Shown: positions 17,013-27,773 of the stretch, piece after piece
How positions within the stretch are numbered: the first letter of the stretch is position 1
How the letters are laid out: each line of letters opens with the position of its first letter
DNA from: Ferrimonas sp. YFM
GTDB lineage: Bacteria > Pseudomonadota > Gammaproteobacteria > Enterobacterales > Shewanellaceae
Direction: 5' to 3'
Assembly: GCF_030296015.1 (NCBI RefSeq)
Contig: NZ_AP027368.1
Span: 2,108,001 to 2,172,000 of the forward strand
DNA length: 64,000 nt
Program-made: the position numbers and the translations under genes
The notes under the pieces: generated by a model
What the model was told of the DNA's origin: nothing
The model's input: only the letters and a program-made list of their open reading frames with translations
Databases searched by the model: none

Positions 17013-17474
17013 ATGTCCCGTGCCTTGTTCACCAGCCTGTTGGCTGTCGTCTTGCTGACAGCCTTGCCGGTCTGGGCCAACTCCCACCTGCAGGTGGCCT
17101 ATGAGATGCTGGAAGCCATGGGAGCGGAGCGCCTCACCAATGAAAGCCTGGAGGTGGTTCTGGATCACCAGGTCCGAGCCAATTCTGAGATGGAGCCCTT
17201 CAGGCAGACGCTCAAGGTGTTCTACTTCAAGCACGCCGGCTGGGACAGCGTCAAAGAGGATTACGCTGCCCTGTATCAGGAAGCTTTTAGCGAAGAGGAA
17301 CTTAGGCAACTGACCGAGTTCTACCGTACCCAGGTCGGCCAGAAGATGTTGCGATTGCAACCTCAACTGATGGAGGAGGCGATGATGATCGGCGAGCGGC
17401 GACTGGATGAGAACATCCAGGAGCTGCAGCAGATGGTTCGCGAAAGAGAAGAGTTTTTGAGCCGGTCCCATTGA
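17013..17474 (+). CDS. DUF2059 periplasmic protein
   Basis: A 153-residue secreted protein. The signal peptide is RALFTSLLAVVLLTALPVWA with cleavage before NSHLQ. The helical body with FRQTLKVFYFKHAGWDSVKEDYAALYQEAFSEEELRQLTEFYRTQVGQKML is the DUF2059 core. Two ATGs stand in tandem at 17010 and 17013; TTGGAG spacing favours the second. The role is unknown, though homologues sit in the periplasm. It ends in a basic, glutamate-rich helix. Confidence 0.8.
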   Translation: MSRALFTSLLAVVLLTALPVWANSHLQVAYEMLEAMGAERLTNESLEVVLDHQVRANSEMEPFRQTLKVFYFKHAGWDSVKEDYAALYQEAFSEEELRQLTEFYRTQVGQKMLRLQPQLMEEAMMIGERRLDENIQELQQMVREREEFLSRSH

Positions 17475-17636
17475 GTAAGACACCCCAATCAGCCGCTTTT
17501 TACGTATAAACGCCAGACTGTCCAATTTGATGTGGATAATTACGCAGAGGCTGAAAAAAGATGTTTTACTTATAGTTAGCGTAATGGGGCAGTCACGCTG
17601 ACCGAGTCACGCCTGAAGAGATAGAGGGAGGGTGCT

Positions 17637-18587
17637 ATGGATAAACAGACCGCACGTCAGATGGTTCACAGTGCGATGTTGGCGCCCTCCAGCCACAACA
17701 GCCAGCCCTGGCGGTTTCGGCTTCAGGATCACAGTATCGAACTGCTGGCGGATAGCTCCCGTGCTCTGCCTGTCAATGATCCCAATGATCGTGAGCTTCA
17801 CATCAGTTGCGGTTGTGCCCTGATGAACATGAGGCTGGCCGCCGCCAAGGCACAGCTCGGCATTGAGGTACAACTGCTGCCGGATGCGGACAATCCGGAG
17901 CTGCTGGCCAGAGTGGTGGAGTGCCCGCAAGCGGCCGAACAGCCGGCCCTGGCTCAATTGGCCGACCTTATCCCCAATCGCCATACGGTACGCAGCGAGT
18001 ATGAAGCCGGGTTTGACGACGGCGATCTCATCAGTGAGCTGCGTCAGTGGACCAAGCTGGAGAGCGTACAGCTGGCGGCGGTCTCCAGCGAAGCCCAGCG
18101 CAGCCGCATCGCCGATCTGATTGCCCGCGGGGACAAAGCACTTTGGGCAGACCGTGCCTGGCGCCGGGAGTTGGCCCGATGGATGTTGCCTGCGAACCGG
18201 GGTGAGGGGCTGGCGGTGTCCGCCCTGTGGTCGCCATTTATCCGGGCGATGATTCGCTGGTTTAACCTGGGCACCATGATGGCGCGCAAAAACACCCGGC
18301 TGGCGGAGAAGGCCCCCCTGTTGCTGGTGCTGTCCAGTTGTGGTGACGGACCCAGGCAGTGGCTGGAAACCGGTCAGGCTTTGCAGAGGGTACTACTTGG
18401 GTGCTGTCAGCGGGGATATCAGGGCTCCTTCCTCAACCAGCCCATACAGGTGAGCCGTTTGAGGACCCGGCTGGCTAAGGTCACCGGACTGGCTCACCCT
18501 CAGGTGCTGCTCAGGGTCGGCCGACCCATAGAACAGGCGGTGGCATCTGCCAGGCGTCCACTCTCGGGTATGTTGGACCCGGTTTAA
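17637..18587 (+). CDS. Acg-like FMN-binding nitroreductase family protein
   Basis: A 316-residue protein of the nitroreductase fold, nearest to the Acg (Rv2032) group. SAMLAPSSHNSQPWRFRLQDHSIELLADSSRALPVNDPNDRELHISCGCALMNMRLAA carries the S-H-N-S-Q-P-W flavin-binding entry; the C-terminal NQPIQVSRLRTRLAKVTGLAHPQVLLRVGRP is the usual Acg ending. Acg proteins may bind or store FMN rather than reduce nitro compounds, because a lid covers the active site. GGAGGG precedes the ATG. It is convergent with ansA through a shared terminator. Confidence 0.82.
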   Translation: MDKQTARQMVHSAMLAPSSHNSQPWRFRLQDHSIELLADSSRALPVNDPNDRELHISCGCALMNMRLAAAKAQLGIEVQLLPDADNPELLARVVECPQAAEQPALAQLADLIPNRHTVRSEYEAGFDDGDLISELRQWTKLESVQLAAVSSEAQRSRIADLIARGDKALWADRAWRRELARWMLPANRGEGLAVSALWSPFIRAMIRWFNLGTMMARKNTRLAEKAPLLLVLSSCGDGPRQWLETGQALQRVLLGCCQRGYQGSFLNQPIQVSRLRTRLAKVTGLAHPQVLLRVGRPIEQAVASARRPLSGMLDPV

Positions 18588-18592
18588 CAAAA

Positions 18593-18614
18593 ACAGCCCT
18601 CGATTGAGGGCTGT
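18593..18614. terminator. Bidirectional terminator between nitroreductase and ansA
   Basis: ACAGCCCTC-GATT-GAGGGCTGT, a perfect nine-pair stem, flanked by A-rich (left) and T-containing (right) sequence. Confidence 0.75.
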
Positions 18615-18635
18615 CCTTTACTCTATCAACACGTC

Positions 18636-19646
18636 CTATCGACTGAGTTCACCGCGCAGGCTTTGCTCCATGGCATCCAGCCGTTCATCGAAGGTCATGG
18701 GCTGACTCAGCAGGAAGTGCAGCTTGGCCAGAGCCGCTTCTGTCGTCATGTCAAAGCCGCTGATCACCCCCGCCTGAGACAGGGCATTGCCTGTGGCATA
18801 GCCGCTCATGTTCACCTTGCCCTGAAGACACTGGGTCAGATTGACGATGATTACCTCCCGCTTACGGGCATCTTTGAACAGATCCAGCAGTTCCGGACGC
18901 TGAGGGGCATTGCCCACGCCAAAGGAGAGCAGGATGAGCGCCTTGACCGGCTGCAGCAGGATGTTGCGAATCACCTCTGAGGAGATCCCCGGGTAGAGGG
19001 TGACCACCCCAATGGGCTGCGGGGTGATGGGATGCACCTTAAGGGGCCCTTCGGACTCAAGCAGGGTCACGCCCGGCCCAGACTGGATGTGGATGCCCGC
19101 TTCCAGCAAGGGCGGCAGGTTGGGGCTGGCAAAGGCATCGAAACCGTCGGCGTGCACCTTGGTGGTGCGGTTACCGCGGAACAGCTTGTTGTTGAAGAAC
19201 AGACACACTTCGCCCACCGGGTGGCTGGCCGCCAGGAACAGGGCGTTCAGCAGGTTGTGCTGACCGTCGGAGCGCAGCTCGGCAAAGGGGATCTGGGAGC
19301 CGGTCACCACCACGGGCTTGGTCAGCCCCTCCAGCATGAAGGAGAGGGCGGAGGCGGTAAACGCCATGGTGTCGGTGCCGTGGAGGATGACGAAGCCGTC
19401 AAACTCGTCGTAGCGGGCCTGAATATCGTCGGCGATGTGCTGCCAGTCTTCCGGGGTCATGTTGGCGGAGTCCATCAGATCGGCGTATTCGTAGATCTCA
19501 AACTCCGGCATCTCCGCCCGCTGGAACTCGGGATTGGCCTTGACCCGCTCGGTGAGAAAGCCGGCGGTGGGGGCGTAGCCCTGATCGGTTTTCTGCATAC
19601 CGATGGTGCCGCCGGTGTAGGCGATGTAGATCCGTTTTTTTGTCAT
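18636..19646 (-). CDS. ansA: Type I (cytoplasmic) L-asparaginase
   Basis: A 336-residue protein, close to the 338 of E. coli AnsA. It begins MTKKRIYIAYTGGTIGM with the catalytic threonine in TGGTIG (T14); the second catalytic threonine-aspartate pair is in VILHGTDTMAFTASALSFML. FRGNRTTKVHADGFDAFASPN and VNLTQCLQGKVNMSGYATG are typical of the type I enzyme. No signal peptide is present, so it acts in the cytoplasm to turn asparagine into aspartate and ammonia. A longer in-frame start exists upstream but gives a non-conserved tail. It follows sppA on the same strand, separated by a terminator. Confidence 0.93.
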   Translation of the reverse strand: MTKKRIYIAYTGGTIGMQKTDQGYAPTAGFLTERVKANPEFQRAEMPEFEIYEYADLMDSANMTPEDWQHIADDIQARYDEFDGFVILHGTDTMAFTASALSFMLEGLTKPVVVTGSQIPFAELRSDGQHNLLNALFLAASHPVGEVCLFFNNKLFRGNRTTKVHADGFDAFASPNLPPLLEAGIHIQSGPGVTLLESEGPLKVHPITPQPIGVVTLYPGISSEVIRNILLQPVKALILLSFGVGNAPQRPELLDLFKDARKREVIIVNLTQCLQGKVNMSGYATGNALSQAGVISGFDMTTEAALAKLHFLLSQPMTFDERLDAMEQSLRGELSR

Positions 19647-19704
19647 TGTGCTCAAAGGGGTAGGCCAGGATGGCCGGATTATAGGATGTGGGGCGGTTGA
19701 GTGC

Positions 19705-19729
19705 AAAAAGGCCTCCCGAAGGAGGCCTT
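19705..19729 (-). terminator. Terminator of sppA
   Basis: On the minus strand AAGGCCTCC-TTCG-GGAGGCCTT ends in TTTTT. It lies 33 bases past the sppA stop. Confidence 0.88.
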
Positions 19730-19761
19730 ATCGTCTGCGTTTAGAAAGCAGTGGAGCGGGC

Positions 19762-21594
19762 TTACAGTTCGCTGCACTCCAGGCACAGCATGTAGGCGTT
19801 CTGTGGATCAGACAGCTTCAGCTGCTGTTCCAGCGGCCCCAGCAGAGTCTGTTTCACCATGCCCATCAGCTTGCTGCTTTCGGACTGAGGCAGTTCAACA
19901 GAGGCGTTTTTCAGGATTTCCTGAATGATCTGCTGCTCCGGGCTGAGCTCTTTCTCGATCAGCACGGTGTCGTAGTCGGTGATGCCGGCAATTTCGGCGG
20001 CACCGGCGACGGCGTCATCCAGGCTGCCCAGCTCGTCCACCAGACCCAGCTCTTTGGCGGCGGCGCCACTCCAGACACGACCTTGAGCCATTTCGTCCAC
20101 CTTCTCGACCGGGATGTCACGGGCGGTGGCCACCAGGTTGATGAAGTCGGCGTAGCCCTTGTTGAGGTTCATCTGCATGATGCGCTTGAAGGAGTCGGGC
20201 AGGGGCTTGAATACATTCAGGCCGGCCATCTCAGTGGTGCCCACACCGTCCATGTTCACGCCCACGGTCTTGGCAGTCTCTTCAAAGGTTTGAATCATGC
20301 CGATGATGCCGATGGAACCGGTAATGGTGTTGGGCTGAGCGTAGATGCGGTCGGCGTTGGCGGAGATCCAGTAGCCGCCGGAGGCCGCCAAAGAGCTCAT
20401 GGAGGAGACCACGGTTTTACCCGCGTCCTTCAGTGCCAGAATCTCCTGACGGATCTGCTCGGAGGCGTACACACTGCCGCCGGGGCTGTCGACGCGGATC
20501 ACCACGGCTTTCACCTGGTCATCTTCGCGGGCCTGACGCAGCAGCTTGGACATGGAGTAGCCACCAATGGTGCCGGCAGGCTGGTCGCCGGGGACGATGG
20601 GGCCCTGGGCAACAATCACCGCCACTTGGTCGCGACCGGGCAGATTGATCTCAGGGGTCATCTGGGCAGCATAGTCCTGCCAAGAGACACCGTTGAATTT
20701 GCTCTTGTCATCGGCTTTGGCACCGAAGCGCTCAAACATCTGGTCGCGCATCTCCACCGAGGTCAGCACGCTGTCCACCAGGCCGTTGTCCAGGGCGTAC
20801 TGGCTGAAGTCGCCATCCACCTGCTCCAGGCCGGCTTCCAGCTGGTCCAGGTTGCGGTCCAGCAGACCCTCGGTCAGGGTGCGGTTGCTGGTCACCGTTG
20901 TTTTGTACTGGCCCCAGATGTCGTCAAGCAGAGACTGATTGGCCTCCTTGGCAGGCTCGGACATCTCGTTGAGGTAGTAGCTTTCGGCGAAGGACTTGTA
21001 CTTGCCGACACGGAACAGGTGGGTCTTCACCCCAACCTTATCCAGCAGATCTTTGTAGAACAGGCGATACATGCCCATGCCTTCAATGGCAACGGTACCG
21101 GACGCATTCAACTGAATCTCATCGGCGTAAGTGGCCAGCAGGTAGGGACCCTGGGTGTACCAGCCGGACTGGGCGATCACAGGCTTGCCGCTGTCGCGGA
21201 ATCGGCTCAGCGCCTGGCCCACCAGCTCCAGCTTGGCGGTGCCGCCATAGACGCCACCCGGGCGCAGCACGATGCCTGAGATGCGGTCATCCAGGGCGGC
21301 GCTCTCGATCACCTCGATCAGATCTTCCAGAACGATCTCCTGTTCCTTGTCGCCGCTGCCGGCAATCATCTCGAAGGGATCCATCTCCCTGGGCTGCTCA
21401 ACCAGCTTGCCTTCCAGGTTCAACACCAGGGCGGCGCCTTGGGGAACCTGAGGGATCTGGTCCTGACTGAGTCCCACCAGCAGGAGGGCGAGGAAGCCGA
21501 AGAACACCAGGTTCAGTATCAGCCGTCTGAAGACGTTAATTACTTTCCAAGTAAAGCCGACAAATCGAATCGGCCATGCGCGTTTCTCAGACAT
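19762..21594 (-). CDS. sppA: Signal peptide peptidase SppA, 67K type
   Basis: A 610-residue protein, near the 618 of E. coli SppA, with the same duplicated long form. One N-terminal membrane helix (about 24-42) anchors it so that the body faces the periplasm. The catalytic lysine is K200 in FRVGKYKSFAE within the first repeat, and the nucleophile serine is S405 in SLAASGGYWISA in the second; the enzyme forms a tetramer whose sites span repeats. It degrades signal peptides left in the membrane. It is divergent from fadH across a 170-base spacer. Confidence 0.94.
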   Translation of the reverse strand: MSEKRAWPIRFVGFTWKVINVFRRLILNLVFFGFLALLLVGLSQDQIPQVPQGAALVLNLEGKLVEQPREMDPFEMIAGSGDKEQEIVLEDLIEVIESAALDDRISGIVLRPGGVYGGTAKLELVGQALSRFRDSGKPVIAQSGWYTQGPYLLATYADEIQLNASGTVAIEGMGMYRLFYKDLLDKVGVKTHLFRVGKYKSFAESYYLNEMSEPAKEANQSLLDDIWGQYKTTVTSNRTLTEGLLDRNLDQLEAGLEQVDGDFSQYALDNGLVDSVLTSVEMRDQMFERFGAKADDKSKFNGVSWQDYAAQMTPEINLPGRDQVAVIVAQGPIVPGDQPAGTIGGYSMSKLLRQAREDDQVKAVVIRVDSPGGSVYASEQIRQEILALKDAGKTVVSSMSSLAASGGYWISANADRIYAQPNTITGSIGIIGMIQTFEETAKTVGVNMDGVGTTEMAGLNVFKPLPDSFKRIMQMNLNKGYADFINLVATARDIPVEKVDEMAQGRVWSGAAAKELGLVDELGSLDDAVAGAAEIAGITDYDTVLIEKELSPEQQIIQEILKNASVELPQSESSKLMGMVKQTLLGPLEQQLKLSDPQNAYMLCLECSEL

Positions 21595-21699
21595 GCGTAT
21601 CTCTATCCTTAAACTATTGACCTACTTATATTACAGATGCGCTGCATCCATGTCAGACTGCAATTGTAAGGCTTTTTAATTCGCCTCCCACAACGTGGT

Positions 21700-23786
<2,087 letters not shown>

Positions 23787-23792
23787 CCTGAG

Positions 23793-25391
23793 TTAGAAGT
23801 AGGCGCGCACCTGCAGGCGCCACTCGAGGTTGTCCACCCCTTGCTGATCGGTGATGGGGTGGGACAGGTCCATATGGATGACGTTGTTGCTGGAGTGTGA
23901 GGCGTACAGGCGCAGGCCCAAGCCCACACTCTGCAGCAACTCGTCATTGTCTTCCTGATAGGGCGTCTCTCCGTAGGTTTTGCCCAGATCCCAGAACGCC
24001 ACGCCCCCCACTTCCAGAATTTGATACCAGGTGAGCCCCGGGTAGTAGCGCAGCTCATTGCTCATCAGCAGGCTGTGCTCGCCGTGCTGAAACTGCACCG
24101 GATAGCCGCGCATGTCGGTGTCGCCCCCCAGGGCCACGGGCTGGTCCAGATACTGGTTGTGGCTCGCCACCGCGTCCACCTTGTTGTACCAGCGCCAGCG
24201 TCCGTTGATGTCGACGAACAGTTCATTGCGGATATTCAGCAGGTAGCGGTAGCTGTCCTCGTCCACCGGTTCACTGTCGAGCACCATGCGGTAGAACCAG
24301 CGAGAGTGATCGGTCAGATGGTGCCCCTGGGTAAAGGCACCGGCGAGCACCAGCCCCTGATTTTCAAAGTCCCAGCCGGCGCGCAGCCAGGCGGCGGCAC
24401 CGAAGTTAACGTCCTCCACCTTGTTGATCAGATAGAGGTTGAACACCTCGGAGTAGTGATCCTCGAGGTACTCCACCTGAAACCAGCCCTGTTGGTGCTT
24501 GCGATTCTCCGGCAGCAGGGTGGTTTCGGGGATGGCACTGAACTGGCGATCTTCATAGGTGAGGCCCACCCGGTATCTCAGCACTTTTTCCCCCTGCAGC
24601 CCGTTGGACCAGCCCCAGGAGGCGAGGAAGGCTTGCAGATCTACGCCGAACTCGTTGATGTCTTCGCCCCCCTGTTTCACCGTGTCTTCCCGGGTCTCGT
24701 TGTCCCAGTCCATGTAGGTGGCCCAGCGGGTATTGAGGGAGTAGAAGGGACGTTCGATGCGCAGCCGGGTGCGTTCACCGTCGTCGGAGTCCACCAGGGT
24801 GATGCGCCCGGTCAGGTGCTTGCCCTGAAACAGGCCGGTTTCCAGGTCGAACACATAGCCGGTTCGGTCGGTCTCGTTGAAATAGGCCAGTTCGGTGTGG
24901 GCACCGTAGCCCAGCAGGTTGCCCTCGATGATGCCGATGCCGAACTTGGATTCGCCCCCCTGACGGCTGAAGTCGAACTTGGGCAACAGGGTCCAGGTGT
25001 CCCAGGTCTCCACCTGCACCACCCGCTCTTCGCTGTCGGCGGTTTCATCCTTGACGCTCACCCGGGCGCTGCGGATGTAGGGCAGCTCTCTCAGGTGACG
25101 CTCCACCTCGTAGAGGCCATAGGGGTCGCCGCACAGATCAAAACCCTGAATCTGATCCTCAATGGTTACCGGTTTGGTGATGATGTGGAACTTGTTGGCC
25201 CACTCGTGCAGCCAGGTGAAGCCGGGCTCATCGGGGGAGAAGACGTTGTACTGAATGGTTTCGACCCGGGCCGGGTGGCACTGGTGCTCGCGCGCTGGCT
25301 CCGCCTTCTGATTTTCTGATGGCGCGGCAACGGCCCCCTGGCCAAGGAGGGCCAGAAACAACAGGTGGGTGGGCACAGGGCGCAGCGTCAA
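23793..25391 (-). CDS. Omp85/BamA-like outer-membrane barrel protein
   Basis: A 532-residue protein with an N-terminal signal peptide (LLFLALLGQGAVAA). Residues about 85-165 look like one POTRA-type domain (YEVERHLRELPYIRSARVSVKDE...VQVETWDTWTLLPK). The rest alternates polar and hydrophobic residues as in a beta barrel, with GGDTDMRGYPVQFQHGEHSLLMSNELRYYP near 435-465 bearing the Omp85 RGY/F motif, and ends in phenylalanine (RAYF) as barrels do. It is shorter than BamA or TamA (one POTRA), so it may be a patatin-like/surface antigen type channel of unknown substrate. Confidence 0.8.
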   Translation of the reverse strand: MTLRPVPTHLLFLALLGQGAVAAPSENQKAEPAREHQCHPARVETIQYNVFSPDEPGFTWLHEWANKFHIITKPVTIEDQIQGFDLCGDPYGLYEVERHLRELPYIRSARVSVKDETADSEERVVQVETWDTWTLLPKFDFSRQGGESKFGIGIIEGNLLGYGAHTELAYFNETDRTGYVFDLETGLFQGKHLTGRITLVDSDDGERTRLRIERPFYSLNTRWATYMDWDNETREDTVKQGGEDINEFGVDLQAFLASWGWSNGLQGEKVLRYRVGLTYEDRQFSAIPETTLLPENRKHQQGWFQVEYLEDHYSEVFNLYLINKVEDVNFGAAAWLRAGWDFENQGLVLAGAFTQGHHLTDHSRWFYRMVLDSEPVDEDSYRYLLNIRNELFVDINGRWRWYNKVDAVASHNQYLDQPVALGGDTDMRGYPVQFQHGEHSLLMSNELRYYPGLTWYQILEVGGVAFWDLGKTYGETPYQEDNDELLQSVGLGLRLYASHSSNNVIHMDLSHPITDQQGVDNLEWRLQVRAYF

Positions 25392-25617
25392 AGGCGTGTT
25401 CTCCTTGGAGAGTCATGGAATAACTATCGGCTTAAATCGCAGAAATTGCCAAATTTCAGTAGCTTTGTTGGACGCTTTAGCGCATCTTCACAGGCATGCC
25501 CCATCAGCCTTGGATGGCAGTGCCAATGCCTGCTGCAGCGCTGAATGGGCAGAATTTGCACTGACAGAGTCGCTGGATTTCGATACCCTTGAAGGGTTAT
25601 AACGCCAATCGGATTTT

Positions 25618-26706
25618 TTGGGACCGGATTTGAAAACCCTCTTTTGTGTGAAAGGGCAAGATAGCCCCCTACGCTTTGCTGCCATTCTCGGCATGTCGCT
25701 GGCCGGCAGTGCCGCCGTCACCAGCCTGTTCCTCGGGGCGCCTGTGGTGGCCCGCTACCTGGCCCTGGTGCTGGCCCTGCTGCTCTATCCGGTGATTCGC
25801 GCCGCCACGGTGCGCCGGGCGCAGGAGAGTGGCGCCAAAGGCTGGCCGCTGGTGCTGCCTGTGGCCATGACTCTGGTGTTCATCGCGGCCATTCCCTATC
25901 TCACCAGTGGCGCGGCCATGTTGTTGCTGGTGTTGTGGGCCGGCGCCGTGGCACAGTTGGCGCTCAGGCCCGCCAGTCGTGCCCTGGACAGCGTTCAGGT
26001 CAATGGCTATCGCGGCCCCATGGTGCATTCGGTGACCACTTCGGTAAACCGTAATCGGGTTGAGCCTTCTCTGGCCGGCGATGCGGCCCCCGCCGCCCAG
26101 GAGCCGGCAGCGGCGGAGGAGAGCGAGGACCTGCCGGACAGCGTCAGCCTCTACCTGGCTCTGTGGCGTGACAGTGTGAACCTCTCATCCATGCCGGTGG
26201 CGGCCAAGGGCGCCCTGGTGCTGGTGTTTGTCTCCGCCCTGGTGGCACCGGTTGCCCCAGACCTGATCGATGGCCTGATGGCCCCAGAGCCTCAAGTGGT
26301 GGAAGCCGAGAAACCTGCTCAGGTGGCGCCGGAACGCCCCCGCGCCGAAGCGATTCTGAAGATGCCCGACAGCTACTGGCTGTGGATGACCAAGGGGGCC
26401 CTGACCATTCGCTGGCAGGGGGATGAAACCGCCGCCGGTCAGGTATGGGATTTCGCCAAGGCCGAAGGCGACGCCAGCTGCGCCGAGCTGGTGTTCAACG
26501 ATGACAGTGCCTATCGCCCCTACAGCGTCGAGGTGGAGGCAGACAGCTACTTCATGGCCAACTTCTCGCCCCTGGACACCGAGATCATCATCAAGCAGCT
26601 GGCCCGTCGCGGTAGCTTCACCCTGTGTGGCTATGACTTTAGCCTCAAGGGGTCGACCAAGGCCCTGAAGAGCCAGAGCTACTTCGAGTGGTACCTGAAC
26701 CAGTAA
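25618..26706 (+). CDS. Hypothetical membrane protein with soluble C-terminal domain
   Basis: A 362-residue protein, or 358 if translation begins at the TTG at 25630. The N-terminus (KTLFCVKGQDSPLRFAAILGMSL then a helix hairpin, then RRAQESGAKGWPLVLPVAM) faintly recalls DUF805 membrane proteins. There are about four helices in residues 20-125, an Ala/Pro/Glu-rich cytoplasmic linker (145-175), another helix (about 195-212), and a soluble C-terminal domain (240-362) with two cysteines (ASCAELVF and FTLCGYDF) that could form a disulfide. No family is certain. A clear terminator follows. Confidence 0.62.
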   Translation: MGPDLKTLFCVKGQDSPLRFAAILGMSLAGSAAVTSLFLGAPVVARYLALVLALLLYPVIRAATVRRAQESGAKGWPLVLPVAMTLVFIAAIPYLTSGAAMLLLVLWAGAVAQLALRPASRALDSVQVNGYRGPMVHSVTTSVNRNRVEPSLAGDAAPAAQEPAAAEESEDLPDSVSLYLALWRDSVNLSSMPVAAKGALVLVFVSALVAPVAPDLIDGLMAPEPQVVEAEKPAQVAPERPRAEAILKMPDSYWLWMTKGALTIRWQGDETAAGQVWDFAKAEGDASCAELVFNDDSAYRPYSVEVEADSYFMANFSPLDTEIIIKQLARRGSFTLCGYDFSLKGSTKALKSQSYFEWYLNQ

Positions 26707-26722
26707 CCCAGCGAAGATGCAG

Positions 26723-26749
26723 AAAAAGGCGCCGATTGGCGCCTTTTTT
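26723..26749 (+). terminator. Terminator after DUF805-like gene
   Basis: AAAAAGGCGCC-GATT-GGCGCCTTTTTT, a six-pair GC stem extended by A-T pairs with a T6 run, 17 bases after the stop. Confidence 0.92.
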
Positions 26750-26812
26750 GTCGGCAAAATCGTCCGACCTTTGCCTTTGACTGAGATCACGGAAATCCTG
26801 CCCTGATAAAAA

Positions 26813-26828
26813 TAGAGTATATACTCTA
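26813..26828. promoter_or_regulatory. Perfect 16-bp palindrome upstream of first alpha/beta hydrolase
   Basis: TAGAGTATATACTCTA reads the same on both strands and lies 22 bases before the ATG at 26851. It looks like an operator for a dimeric repressor; no regulator gene is adjacent. Confidence 0.5.
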
Positions 26829-26850
26829 ATTAATGCTGGGGGCACGGAAG

Positions 26851-27669
26851 ATGACTGAGGTAGTTAAGGTAAACGAGATAGAGGTGCATCTGGAAGGGGA
26901 GGGCGATGAAACCATAGTGATGATTCACGGCTGGCCCGACACCCACAGGCTCTGGGATGGTCAGGTGGCGGCGCTCAAACATCAGTTTCGTTGCGCCCGC
27001 TTTACCCTGCCGGGCTACGACCCGGCCCACACCCGCAAGCTCTATACCCTGGAAGACCTGGTGGCCCAGATTGCCGCCATCGTCGACAAGGTAAGCCCGA
27101 ACAAGCCGGTGACCCTGATGATCCACGACTGGGGCTGCATCTGGGGCTATCAGTACTACCTGCGCCATCAGCACCGGGTGCGGCGCATCGTATCGGTGGA
27201 CATTGGGGATGCAGGCTCCAAGGACCATCAGTTGCCCACCAAAGCCAAGTTGTTCGCCTTTGGCTATCAGATCTTCCTGGCCATGGCCTGGCTCATTGGC
27301 GGCACCACAGGGGATGCCATGACCCGTAAGATGGCTCATTGGCTGAAGGCGCCCGGCGACCCAAAGTCGATTCATAGCGGCATGACTTATTCATACTGGT
27401 GGAAGTGGGGCCGCACCTTTCGCAACATCCCTCTGGGGAACCTTCCGCTCAAAATAGAGTGTCCGCTGCTGTTTCTCTATGGCGCCAACAAATCGGTGAG
27501 CTTCCACTCCGAGAGTTGGGAAAAGCAGATGGCCGCCAGACCGGAAAACCGCATCGAGGCGTTGCCCACGGGACACTGGGTGATGACCGAACAGCCTGAG
27601 CGCTTTAACAAGACAGTGGTGGAGTGGCTGTCTGAGGACAGGCCGGTGAGCGAAAAAAGCGCGGCCTGA
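26851..27669 (+). CDS. Alpha/beta hydrolase, epoxide hydrolase/dehalogenase-like (copy 1)
   Basis: A 272-residue hydrolase. HGWPD at residues 26-30 is the HGxP oxyanion motif; IHDWGC at 91-96 carries aspartate D93 as the likely nucleophile, the pattern of soluble epoxide hydrolases and haloalkane dehalogenases rather than serine esterases. The acid residue should lie near FLYGANKSVSF and the catalytic histidine is in LPTGHWVMTEQPERF. Start chosen at the ATG of MTEVVKVNEI, since the upstream ATG has no ribosome site. The next gene is a paralog, about half identical over the first 100 residues without gaps. Substrate unknown. Confidence 0.82.
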   Translation: MTEVVKVNEIEVHLEGEGDETIVMIHGWPDTHRLWDGQVAALKHQFRCARFTLPGYDPAHTRKLYTLEDLVAQIAAIVDKVSPNKPVTLMIHDWGCIWGYQYYLRHQHRVRRIVSVDIGDAGSKDHQLPTKAKLFAFGYQIFLAMAWLIGGTTGDAMTRKMAHWLKAPGDPKSIHSGMTYSYWWKWGRTFRNIPLGNLPLKIECPLLFLYGANKSVSFHSESWEKQMAARPENRIEALPTGHWVMTEQPERFNKTVVEWLSEDRPVSEKSAA

Positions 27670-27684
27670 TTGAAAACAGCACAG

Positions 27685-27700
27685 GGGCACTTCAGTGCCC
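27685..27700. terminator. Weak hairpin between the two hydrolase genes
   Basis: GGGCAC-TTCA-GTGCCC with no T run. It may attenuate read-through from the first hydrolase gene. Confidence 0.45.
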
Positions 27701-27710
27701 TTGAGTTCGA

Positions 27711-27726
27711 TGTGAGCTCTGTCACA
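27711..27726. promoter_or_regulatory. Perfect CRP consensus site upstream of second hydrolase
   Basis: TGTGA-GCTCTG-TCACA matches the CRP consensus at all ten conserved positions. It lies 48 bases before the ATG at 27774 and could act as a class II activating site for that gene. Confidence 0.7.
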
Positions 27727-27773
27727 ATAGTGGTCCAATCAGAACAGGCTGAAAAAGAGCTGAAAGACAGAGT

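Noticed and set aside
19648-21279. Long plus-strand open frame opposite sppA
   Set aside because: Composed of shadow text (Gly/His/Leu-rich low-complexity); sppA on the other strand has all family features.
24021-25319. Long plus-strand open frame opposite the Omp85-like gene
   Set aside because: Val/His/Leu-rich shadow; the barrel gene explains the region.
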